Assembly: GCA_016081115.2 (NCBI GenBank)
Contig: CM071930.1
Span: 35,169,641 to 35,233,640, forward strand
Reading direction: 5' to 3'
Length of the DNA stretch: 64,000 nucleotides
DNA from: Rehmannia glutinosa
Lineage: Eukaryota; Streptophyta; Magnoliopsida; Lamiales; Orobanchaceae
How positions within the stretch are numbered: the stretch's first letter is position 1; the number at the start of each line of letters is the position of its first letter. A model generated the notes under the pieces. The model saw nothing but the letters and a program-made list of their open reading frames with translations, was not told the DNA's origin and made no database searches. The position numbers and the translations under genes are program-made. Positions 23,864 to 34,972 of the stretch are shown here, piece by piece.

Positions 23864-24906
23864 AAGTAAACTGATTTTACCCCCTTGTATTTTCAATTGT
23901 ATCACTTTATCCCCTTGTACTCTCATTTTTTATCACTTTAAACCCTTATACAATTAAAATATTATTTTATCCTCATATTCCTTTATTAAATGACCCAAAT
24001 GTCCATACTATTATTTTTAAATTAATTTAATGGCATTTAATTCATATGTTTATTTTTTGGGAAAGTTTATTTGCTATAAAATAAATTTAATATAGTTCCT
24101 ATTAAATAACTATATTCTAGATTATTTTATGTTAACTAACATATTCATTTTTGTTTCCATGATAAATCTAAAAAATGTGTATTATATTTTAAATAATATT
24201 TTGTAATAAAAGTAAACTATTTGTATTAAGTTTTTATCATTAGTGAATTATAATAATATAATTGAAAAAATATAGATAACTGTAAAGACATATTTAATAG
24301 AAATTATGTTAAATTTAAGAATATTCATTTTAGTATTGAGAAATTAACCACTAAAAATTACTATTTTTTTCTATTTAACATAGTTCTCATTTCAAATAAC
24401 TTTCACAATTTAATTAGTTAATAATTAATTAATATTAAATTTATTTAAAATATTTATATTTTATATTTTGTTGCTAATTATTTAACTTTATATATTTCCT
24501 GTATAAAATTAATATATAACATGATATTTCTATTAGCTAATGCATTTATACTTTAAATTTCTTATTCATCACAAACTTAAAATTATATAATATATATTAA
24601 ATGCATTTTTATTAAAGATGTAAAATATTATTAGTAATTTTTTAATTATTTTAAAAGAAATAAGTATAAGTTTATTAATATTAAATACTTTAAAAATAAT
24701 TTGTTATTTTACTAAAACTAATAGATTAGGATAAAATGGTCATTTAATAAAGGAATATGAGGATAAAATAATATTTTAATTGTATAAGGGGGTAAAGTGA
24801 TCCAAATTGAGAGTATAAGGGGGTAACGTGATACAATTGAAAGTACAAGGAGGTAAAGTGAGATTCAATGAGAGTATAGGGGGTAAAGTGAGATTTATTT
24901 ACCCTT
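23864..24906. mobile_element. Foldback MULE-like non-autonomous element
   Basis: Long inverted repeats, about 23864-24000 against 24720-24906, bracket an AT-rich core. The arms match closely at tatacaattaaaatattattttatcctcatattcc. Each arm holds degenerate ~30-bp subrepeats of the form tcactttacccccttgtac. Terminal GGTAAAT...CACTTTACCCCC text is typical of plant Mutator-like small elements. A 9-bp target duplication could not be resolved, so the edges are approximate. Confidence 0.75.
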
Positions 24907-24972
24907 TATAAAATGTAACTTCACTCAGCTGAGTTACTCTATCAATATCCCACTCGAGTCTGTTGAGTGGTT

Positions 24973-27900
24973 TGTTGGGAAATTAATTTTTAGATTTTGA
25001 TGAATGCCATGTAAAACATAGAATAGAAAGTTGACACCCCATTTTTGTTGTAAATTGCATTGTAATAGATAAAATTTTTTGGAGCCGAGTTAAGTCGGTA
25101 TGCAAAGATATGCAAGAAGTCAACTAGAGACTAGAAGGAAGACTCATTGTGAGGCGGGCACTTGAGTGTAGCAAAGAAGAGAAGATAGAACTCGATCGGT
25201 GGTGCAAAATTAGATGCAATGAGTGAAGTGTCGACCAAGTCAACTCAAGACAAACCAAGTCTCAAGTTGAAGTGACAGATGAGTCATCCAATGATTGGAA
25301 GCTGACTCGAAGTCACCTGGGGAAGTCAAGGAAATGCAGTCAAGAGAATTACTTAAACAAGTAATACTTCCATACTACCTTTCTTGAAGTGCTCAGTCCC
25401 AGAAGCGTGCAAAAAGAATAAAACAATAGGAAGATCGCACTGTGTCGAACTCGAAAAGTTGAATACTCAATCATACGAGGAAATGTCAATTTCAAGGACT
25501 GCAACAAGACAAGCCAACGACCACAAGTGTCTTCTGAAAATAAGCATATCTCTTCAACGGGCAAATTTTTCAAAAGAACACTATAAAAGGCTGAGGAATC
25601 TATTTGAGAGAGCGTTGGTTACCTTGACAATCAGAAAACAAACACGAACAAGAAAAGCAATATCTGTAACCAAAAATATTCTCAAATCATTCAAGTTCAA
25701 TCCTCAAGCCTACACTACGAAGGAAATCAATCCAACACTTACATGTGAAGGAAAGACAACTTCAATCAGTTGAAGAGGAAACATTTGAAGAATCAAGTCA
25801 GCTGTGTGATCAAGACTTCCATCTGGACTTTTAACCACTTTGTATATTGATCAATACTTAGTGGATTCCTCCAGGAGTTGAAGAAGAGAGGAGTAGAAGA
25901 ATTACCCCATCTTCAAACCTCTATAAAAACTTATTGTGTCATTTACATTTCAGCACTTTAATTTCTGCACATTACTTTAATATCTGCTGATAAATTTGCT
26001 ATCCAATTGATAATCAACAAAGTTCTAAAACCAAGCATTAAAACATATTTAACCAAAATTCAAGGGTGTTAAGTCTTCCGCTAAAAACATATCACAGTCG
26101 AGTTAAGTCTTTAGTCAAAATAGCCAAGATATGCAAGATATGCAAGAAGTCAACGAGATTAGAAGGAAGACTCATTGTGTGAGGCACTGAGTGTAGCAAA
26201 GAAGAGAGGACATGAACTCGATCAAGGTGCAACGAGATGCAACAGTGAAGTGTCGGTCAAGTCAACTCAAGACAAAGTCTCAAGTTGAAGTGACAAATGA
26301 GTCATCCAATGATTGGAAGTCGACTCAAGTCACCTAGGAAGTCAAGGAAATGCATTCAAGTCGAGATAATCGAAAGAGATCCGTTGCCGTAAGTCAAGAG
26401 AATTACTTAAACAAGTAATACTTCCATACTACATTTCTTGAAGTGCTCAAATCCGAAGCGTGCAAAAGGAATAAACCAATAGGAACATCGCACTGTGTCG
26501 AACTCGAAAAGTCAATACTCATTCATACGAGGAAATGTCAATTTCAAGGATCGCAACAAGACAAGCCAACGACCACAAGTGTCTTCTAAAAATAAGCATA
26601 TCTCTTCAACGGGCAAATTTTTCAAAAGAACACTATAAAAGGCTGATGAATCTATTTGAGAGAGCGTTGGTTACCTTGACAATCAGAAAACAAACACGAA
26701 CAAGAAAGCAATATCTGTAACCAAAAATATTCTCAAATCATTCAAGTTCAATCCTCAAGCCTACACTATGAAGGAAATCAATCCAACACTTACATGTGAA
26801 GGAAAGACAACTTCAATCAGTTGAAGAGGAAACATTTGAAGAATCAAGGGGTCTACACTCCACGGAGGATTGTAGAAAGGTTCAAACACGAACCAGTCTC
26901 AAGTTTTTGGAGGGCTTCGTGATCAAATCCAAGAAGCTTGAGCAAGTGGGTCAGTAGTAGCAAAGGCAAACGCCTGTGAAGAAGCCGAGTAGTACGAGAA
27001 GCCAATCAGTGCGACCAAGTCATCTCCGCATCGAGTCCCAAAGGATCAAGTCACCGTGTGTGATCAAGACTTGCATCTGGACTATTAACCACTTTGTATA
27101 TTGATCAATACTTAGTGGATTCCTCCAGAGTTGGAGAAGAGAGGAGAGAAGAATTACCCCATCTTCGAACCTCTATAAAAACTTATTGTGTCATTTACAT
27201 TTCAACACTTTAATTTCTCGCACATTTCTTTAATATCTCACGATAAATTTGCTATCCAATTGATAATCAACAAAGTGCTAAAACCAAGCATTAAAACATA
27301 TTTAACCAAAATTCAAGGGTGTTAAGTCTTCCAATAAAAACATATCACATTCGAAAGTTAAGTCTTTAGTCAAAACAATGAGTTAAGTCACTATGCCAAG
27401 ATATGCAAGAAGTCAACCGAGATTAGAAGGAAGACTCATGTGAGGCACCGAGTGTAGCAAAGAAGAGAAGACATGAACTCGATCAAGGTGCAAATGAGAT
27501 GCAATGAGTGAAGTGTCGGTCAAGTCAACTCAAGACATCCAAGTCTTAAGTTGAAGTGACAGATGAGTCATCCAATGATTGGAAGTCGACTCAAGTCACC
27601 TGGGAAGTCAAGGAAATGCATTCAAGTCGAGATAATCGAAAGAGATCCGTTGCACGTAAGTCAAGAGAATTACTTAAACAAGTAATACTTCCATACTACC
27701 TTTCTTGAAGTGCTCGGTCCCGAAAGCGTGCAAAAGGAATAAACCAATAGGAAGCACTTTGCACTGTGTCGAACTCAAAAGTCAATACTCATTCATACGA
27801 GGAAATGTCAATTTCAAGGATCGCAACAAGACAAGCCAACGACGACCACAAGTTCTTGAAAATAAGCCTATCTCTTCAACGGGCAAATTTTTCAAAAGAA

Positions 27901-28824
27901 CACTATAAAAGGCCGAGAATCTATTTGAGAGAGCGTTGGTTACCTTGACAATCGAAAAACAAACACGAACAAGAAAAGCAATATCTAAACCAAAAATATT
28001 CTCAAATCATTCAAGTTCAATCCTTAAGCCTACACTACAAAGGAAATCAATCCAACACTTACATGTGAAGGAAAGACAACTTCAATCATTGAAGAGGAAA
28101 CATTTGAAGAATCAAGGGGTCTACACTCCACGGAGGATTGTAGAAAGGTTCAAAGACGAACCAGTCTCAAGTTTTTGGAGGGCTTCGTGATCAAATCCAA
28201 GAAGCATGAGCAAGTGGGATGTAGTAGCAAAGCGCACGCCTGTGAAGAAGCCGAGTCGTATGAGAAGCCACCATGTGACCAAGGCATCTCCGATCGAGTC
28301 CCAAAGGATCAAGTCACCGTGTGATCAAGACTTCCATCTCGGATTGTTAACCACTTTGTATATTGATCAATACTTAGTGGATTCCTCCAGAGTTGGAGAA
28401 GAAAGGAGTAGAAGAATTACCCCATCTTGAACCTCTATAAAAACTTATTGTGTCATTTACATTTCAAAGACTTTAATTTCTCGCACATTACTTTAATATC
28501 TCACGATAAATTTGCTATCCAATTGATAATCAACAAAGTGCTAAAACCAAGAAAGAACCTATTTAACCAAAATTCAAGGGTGTTAAGTCTTCCAATAAAA
28601 CATATCACAATCGAGTTAAGTCTTTAGTCAAAATAGTGAGTTATTCTATCAACAAATCGAGTCCAAGTCATTGAGTGACTAACTCTACGATTAACTAACT
28701 TAGCTTTCCACCAAGGACTCAAATTTGAAGTATTAACTCAACGTTTTAAAAGGACTAAATCGAAAAGTTGGTAAGGTTTATTCAACCCCTTCTAAACCTT
28801 ACACTCACACCCTTGGGACCTACA
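24973..28824 (+). repeat. Element B 5' LTR with an internal segment in three tandem copies
   Basis: It starts TGTTGGGAAATTAA, as does the 3' LTR, and ends TTGGGACCTACA. The 3' LTR carries the segment between its two gagttaagtc words (40010-41261) once. Here it occurs three times, starting near 25087, 26100 and 27354. Each copy repeats the order gcaagaagtcaac, gtcatccaatgattgg, cactataaaaggc, ctttgtatattgatcaatac and gataatcaacaaagt. The first copy lacks about 230 bp (the block from ggtctacactcc to the agaagcc region) near 25797. Total length is 3852 bp against 1581 bp for the 3' LTR. Confidence 0.92.
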
Positions 28825-28826
28825 AA

Positions 28827-28840
28827 TGGTATCGAGTGGT
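28827..28840 (+). promoter_or_regulatory. Primer-binding site of element B (initiator tRNA-Met type)
   Basis: tggtatcgagtggt starts two bases after the 5' LTR. Copia elements use TGGTATCAGAGC, the complement of the tRNA-iMet 3' end; here one A is missing after TGGTATC. This change is one of many short-motif losses in B. Confidence 0.88.
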
Positions 28841-28949
28841 TGGTTCATTGAGCCTTCCGCACCGGTTACGAACTAGATCTCCAAATTTTTCAAAGCTTGC
28901 TTTAGCACTTGATCTTTCAAAACTCTTTTATTCAAAGAAAGTTATTATC

Positions 28950-30760
28950 ATGGAAGCAAATCTGACACGCATCCCTATGTTCACAATTGAGGAATTTGAT
29001 GATTGGAAAATTTTTATGCAGGCTCATCTATCAGCATTACACGATGAAATGTGGATAGTAATAGAAGATGGACCACTGCAAATCTTAAAAGTGAACACAA
29101 ACAAGGAGAGTCATTGCACCAAGGAGAAGAGGATGTCTTTGCTCCCGCACAAATGATGGTTGAAAAACCAAGAGCTGAATGGACAAATGATAACAGGAAA
29201 AGATATAACTTGGACAATGTGGCTAAGGACATTCTTTACAAAACTTTGGACAAAGCCATGTTCAACAAAGTCAAATCATGCAAAAGGGCAAAAGAAATCT
29301 GGGACAAGCTAACCTTGATTTGTGAAGGCTCAGAGCAAATCAAGGAAAATAAACTATCTGTTGTTGTACAAAAATTTGAAAACTTTAAGATGCTTGCAGG
29401 AGAAACCTTGGATCAGCTGGATGCTCGGTTCACAGAAATTACCAATGAACTATCTGCACTTGGAAAAGAATATACACAGAAGAAAATGTGCATGAAGATT
29501 CTAAGAAGTCTCCCACTTGAGTGGGATATGAAAGTCATGGCCATGAGACACTCCATGGACCTATCAAAGACATCCAATCATGAGCTATTCTCAGATCTCA
29601 AAGCCTACGAATTTGAGCTGAGAAGAAAAGACCAAGAGGAGACAACTGTGCCCAAAACAACTGCTTTAATAGTTAAGGATGGTAAAAGAGTTGAGGTCAA
29701 AGAAGTCATTGACCAAGAGGAGATAGCCCTGATGGTTAAAAGGTTTAATAAGTTCTTCAACAAGAATTACAAGAGAGGCAAAGGTGAATCCTCCAGAAGA
29801 CACTCAGCTCCCTCCAAGTCAAGGGAAGATAGGCCAACCAAGAGAGCAGAGTATCAAAAGGCTGAGTATCAAAGAGCTGACAACCCAAGAATGGAAAGAA
29901 CTGATCAAAAAGTTGAAAATCTATGCTTTGAACCGCAGTAAACCCGGCACTATGCCATTGATTGCCCATATCCTCGTAGTCAACAAATACAGAATGAAGA
30001 GGAAAGAAAAGTCTTCAGAGAAATAAGACAAGAAAAGAGAAAGGCAATGTTGGCTGCAGAGATCACGAGACAAATGCTCAAAAGACGCAGCAGACTCGGA
30101 GAGTAGTGAAGCGGACTACTCAAGTGACTCAAGAAGAAGCCTTGATTTGTCTAATGGCCAAAGAACAAAACCAACCTCGACCAAGAAGATGAGGTACACT
30201 CTAACTCATCACACTCGATACTAGTGAGAGTGATTGTGACACACATACTTCATCACCCACTCGATCTTTATGATTCATTAGGCAAAATGATGAAAGACTT
30301 TGAACACATTAAATCCTCACACACACTACTAAATGAGGAAAACAACCTACTAAAAGCCAAAACTCACAGCTGACTAAGGAGCTGAGTACTCTAAGTCACA
30401 TAGCTGATGAGAATAAAAGTTTAAAGGCTGAAAATGCTAAGTTAATAGCAGAGATAGCTGCTATATAAAAGAGGGAGAATGACCTCAAAAATGTGATTGC
30501 CTCATTCACTAAGGCATCTAAATCCTTGGATGATCTCATTATGAGTCAACGAGAATGTGGAGATAAGACAAGCTTAGGATTTAATTCCTCCGTGCTATGT
30601 CAAGCTCCAAAAGTGATTTTGGAAAAAGGATCTTCAAGTAATGAAGCATCTCAAAATCCAAAACTCCAAATGGTGCACACACATTTATTCCAAAGCACAA
30701 TCACAAGCAAACTGGCCTTGGTTATAAAGGAAAAGGAAAACAAATATTGAGTGTCTTTGA
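28950..30760 (+). pseudogene. Element B gag
   Basis: Gag forms the virus-like particle of the retrotransposon. The ATG at 28950 opens MEANLTRIPMFTIEEFDDWK. A one-base shift near 29105 moves to the frame ending at 29941 (EIWDKLTLICEGSEQIKENK, FEN..., LDQLDARFTEI), the Copia gag core. The zinc knuckle follows at 29920-29975 (CFE...HYAIDC) but is broken by a stop and missing bases. A coiled-coil stretch (ADENKSLKAENAKLIAE) lies at 30400-30470. Frames in 29950-30300 stay open only if CTG-type bases are assumed lost, so part of the decay may be sequence error. Confidence 0.8.
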
Positions 30761-32660
30761 GAGAGGACAAATGAGAAGAAATCCACCCGAGTTCCTCAAA
30801 GAAACTCCAAACATGAAGTACTCAGAAAGAAGAAACAGAGCTACCAAAAGCCCTTAAAATTCTACAAAAGGAATACATATGATGGGAATGGTAGAAATTA
30901 TCCAAGTCAAGCCGATTGGAATAATGTGAACTATCAACAAAGATCTATGGAATATATGCCTAAATGGCAAAGGCCTAAGACTCAGCAAAGGCCATTCCAA
31001 AGGCAAAAGAGCTATCATCAACACACATATGCACTCAGGCACTATACTCAAAGATATCACAACTACCCAAACAAAGCAATTGCTAAAACACATACACAGC
31101 ATACAGACAAAAGAGATAGCTGTATGAACCTAAAATCCCCAAGCAATTTGCTAAAATTAATTATGATTACGGAGACGATAGATGGCAACCTCTTAGAGTC
31201 AAATCATTTGGCTATAGGTTGGTTGGATCATCTTACAATACTAACCCCTCAGACCCGCACAAATATGGGTACCTAAAACCTAATTTCCTTGATTGCGAGT
31301 TCAAGGAGCAAACAGTGCCAAGGAACCTGGTACATGGATAGTGGTCGCATTCCGGACACATGACAAGAAACAAGAAAAATCACAAAATTCAAGGAGGTTA
31401 GAGGTGCAAAAGTCATATTTGGAGGAAATGAAGCTCCAGGAGAAATAAAAGGCATTGGATCCATCAAGAAAAATGGATTAGAAATTACGATGTTGCATAC
31501 GTTGAAGGCTTCAATTTCAACTTACTAAGCATAAGTCAACTCGACAAGGGCTATAATGTTGGATTCAATATGGGAGTGTGCCAAATCAAGAACACCAATC
31601 TAATGAAGTAGTGCTACAAGGATGCGCATAAAAAGAACATGTATGTGGTAGATTGGTCAATCGCAACACCAAGCACTTGTCTCATAGCAAAAAGCACGGC
31701 CAATCAAGTTAGCGTGCAAAGGTAAAGAAGCCGAGTCACCCGAACTTCAAAACAATTAACAAGCTTGCAAGAGCAATCTCGTGGAAGGACTTCCGGACTC
31801 GATACTGAAGGAAAGTGTATGTAATGCATGCCGATGGGAAAGCAAATCAAATCATCATTCAAAGAAAAGACATGTCCATCTTCAACAAGAATATTGCACC
31901 TGCTGCATATGGATCTATTTGGTCCATTGAACCAAACCAAAGATAAGTGGGAAGAAATATACCTTGGTGGTAGTAGACCACTACTCAATATACACATGGA
32001 CAATATTCATGTGTAAGAAGAAAGAAACTCTGCAAAACTACCTCACCGATGAAGAGAATCCAAAATGAGAAGAGTCAAACCATTATCAAAATAAGATCCG
32101 ATGAGGAACCGAGTTTGTCAATGGTATAATAACTCAATATTGTATTGAAAATGGTATTGGTCATGAATTATCACCGCAAGACTCCACAAAAAATGGAGTT
32201 GCGAAAGAAGGAATAAACTCTCAAAGAAGCAAAGAAGGACCATGTTAGTCAAGGGTCGCTAAAAGATTTTGGGTCAAGCAATAAACACAAAGATGATATA
32301 CTCAAAATAGATGCATGATAAAATGACATGACTAACAAAGACTCCCTATGAGATTTGGACAGGAGAAAGCCAAATGTTGCATATTTTAGAATATTTGGAT
32401 GCAAATGCTTCATCCATAACAATGGCAAGGTGATGCTAAAGTCGATGAAGGTATCTTTTAGGGATACTCAAATTTAAAGCAAAGACTACAGCGTGCTCAA
32501 CAAAAGGACAATGATTACTGAAGAATCCATTCATGTGGTGTTTAATGAACCCAATGTAAATAAAGAAGACATTGAAGAGTCAGCTGATAAGCTGAATCAA
32601 CCAACCATGCAGAAGAGTCCCTATGTTGAAGTCGAAGCCGGAATTAAAAACCCGTAAGAA
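30761..32660 (+). pseudogene. Element B gag-pol linker, protease and integrase, frame-broken
   Basis: The linker frame 30926-31276 (QQRSMEYMPKWQRPKTQQ) corresponds to C at 9539-9841. The aspartic-protease site MDSG is present near 31335, but its flanks are disrupted. The integrase zinc-binding and catalytic segments can be followed in several frames from 31640 to 32550 (ILHLLHMDLFGP; SDEEPSLSM-like; KTPYEIWTGESQ). No single frame crosses the domain. Compared with C, the losses cluster at CTG, TGC and CAG words. Confidence 0.75.
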
Positions 32661-34425
32661 GATGAGATAGCCGAGTCTCAAAGACAAAATGGAAAATCTG
32701 CAGCTAAGTGATGATGAGAGAGCTGATCAAAATAACACAGATGCAAGACGGCTGAATCCAGCTAACTTACTCCAACCTGATGTAAGATGGCTGAGAGACC
32801 ATCCACCAGAACTAATCATTGGAGATGTAAGAGAAGGTGTAAAAACTAGATCCAAACCCTACAAGAAGCTATGTTCACTTGTTTCATCTCACAAATAGAG
32901 CTAAAAGATGTGTCACAAGCTTTGGATGACACACATTGGATTCAAGTCATGCAAGAAGAGCTGAATCAGTTTGAAAGAAACAAAGTGTGGGAATTGGTTC
33001 AAAGACCTACCCATCAAAATGTTATTGGCACTAAATGGGTGTTCAGAAACAAGATGAATGAGGAAGGTTCTGTGGTAAGAAACAAAGCAAGATTGGTAGC
33101 CAAAGGGTATTGCCAAGAAGAAGGAATAGATTTTGATGAAACTTTTGCTCCTGTGGCAAGATTGGAAGCCATAAGGATGTTTCTTGCCTATGCAGCTCAC
33201 AAGAACTTCACTGTATATCAAATGGATGTGAAGAGCGCATTTCTCAACGGTTTATTGGAGGAAGAAGTATATGTTGAACAACCTCCAGGATTTGAGCAGA
33301 AGACTCTTGGAGATAAAGTATATAAACTCAAGAAAGCTTTATATGGATTGAAACAGGCACCCAGAGCATGGTATGATACATTATCACAATTCCTGACTGA
33401 GAACGGATTCACAAAAGGCAAAGTGGATAGAACACTCTTCAGAATTCAAGATGGAAAGAGTATACTGCTTGTTCAAATATATGTGGATGACATCATCTTT
33501 GGATCCACAAACAAAGAGTCAGTGATAAATTCTCAAATCTTATGCAAAGCAAATTTGAAATGAGCATGATGGGAGAGCCGACATTCTTCCTTGACTCCAA
33601 GTAAAACAAATTTGAAGGATGGAACCTTCATAAGTCGACAAAATACACTAGAGATTTAATGAAGAAATTTGGTATGGAAGAGAAGTCTTCTCAGAAAATA
33701 CCAATGAATACATCAATCAAAATGGATATGGATGCAGATGGCAAGCCGTGGATCAAACAAGATACAGAGCACTTATCGGATCACTGCTTCATCTTACAAA
33801 GCGGGCCGGACATCACCTTTGTTGTAGGTGTATGTGCAAGATTTCAATCTGCTCCCAAAAGAAAGCCACATGATCGCAAAAATGCAGAGAATCTTGAGAT
33901 ATTTGAAAAGAAGCCAAGAAATTGGCCTATGGTATCCAAAGGAAGGTGGATTCAAGCTAATTGGTTACTCGACTTTGACTATCTTTGGATGTAGAGTTGA
34001 TGAAAAAAGTACCTCGGTACATGTCAAATGCTTGAAATAGGCTAATTTCCTGGTTCAAAGAAGAAAAAATTCAATAGCTACCTCCACACAACAAGCAGAA
34101 TACATAGTCATGGGCAAATTATTTGTGCTAAGTCTTATGGATGAGACAAAGAAATGAGAGATTATGAAGTTGAAGAAAAGGAAATTCCAATTATGTGTGA
34201 TAACACAAGTGCAATTGCAATCACTCAAAATCATGTGTTGCACTCAAGAACAAAGCACATTGATGTCGATATCACTTCATAAGAGATCATGTTGAAAAGA
34301 AGGACATCACCTTGGAATATATCTCAACTAATAAGCGAGTTATTGACATATTCACAAAACCATTATGTGAATCAAGATTTGAAGAACTCAAGCATGAATT
34401 AGGGTTAATTGAGTTGAGTTGACAC
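32661..34425 (+). pseudogene. Element B reverse transcriptase (long open block) and RNase H
   Basis: RT copies the element RNA into DNA in the particle. A 230-residue frame (32871-33563) contains WVFRNKMNEEGSVVRNKARL, EEGIDFDETFAPVARLEA, MDVKSAFLNG and the catalytic YVDD in IYVDDIIFGSTN, all hallmarks of Copia RT. After 33560 the frame breaks; later RT (FQSAPKESHM) and RNase H (CDNTSAIAI-like, LHSRTKHIDV-like) follow in shifted frames to about 34425. The RT core is the best-preserved coding block of B and contains the part deleted from element C. Confidence 0.88.
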
Positions 34426-34972
34426 TCAGAAGAGTCAAAGAAAAGAGATGGAACATGAAAAGATGAAAAATGACTGAACTCTTGAATCAAATAAGTGAAT
34501 CACCGGATCGGAGAATCACCGTGGTCAAGTTAATCGACAAATTGAGTACCTATGTGCAAAGAGAGAATAGTTAAATCGGCTAAGGAATAAGTTGAGTCAT
34601 TTATGAGCAAAGTGACAAAAACGCAATGTTTTTACTAAGCGGGAATGTTTTTAAGAATAACGCCAAAGATAATTATGACGTGTACAAAAAAAGCGCACAC
34701 AAAGCTTATGATTGGATATAAATGCTCTCGCATTAAATGCGAGAAATTAAATGTTAATCAGCGTGCAAAATCTAAGCCGTTGATCTTGATCAAATTTCAA
34801 AAATCACCCGCACGTCCTTTCATAACCCATACATATATCATTTCTTCCAATTTTCTCTCACTTTACCAAAACTGCTCATCATCTCTCTCAAAAGCAAAGA
34901 AAGAAACTTTCTCTCAAAACCCTACAAATCCTCAAGTTCATTTTCAAAGTTTCGCTCGGTAAAACATCGAAA
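34426..34972 (+). other. Spacer between RNase H and the extra gene of element B
   Basis: About 550 bp with no conserved frame. The 105-residue frame at 34645-34962 leads into the ATG at 34973 without a family match. A subgenomic promoter or splice acceptor for the extra gene could lie here, but none can be identified by eye. Confidence 0.5.

Larger units (their letters stand above)
22115..24972 (+). repeat. Element A 3' LTR, first part
   Basis: Starts TGTTAGGAAATTTATTTG. It shares with the B LTR and the solo LTR the blocks gacaagccaacga, atctcttcaac, ctataaaaggctgaggaa (TATA-like, about 23217) and agtggatt.cctccaggagttggagaagag. It is interrupted by a hAT element (22494-23005) and a MULE-like element (about 23864-24906), then by element B at 24973. 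The remainder of the LTR resumes at 41477. Confidence 0.85.

Noticed and set aside
25087..28622. Three regularly spaced repeats, considered as a satellite or array locus
   Set aside because: The units are interior LTR sequence bounded by true LTR ends; it is a rearranged LTR.
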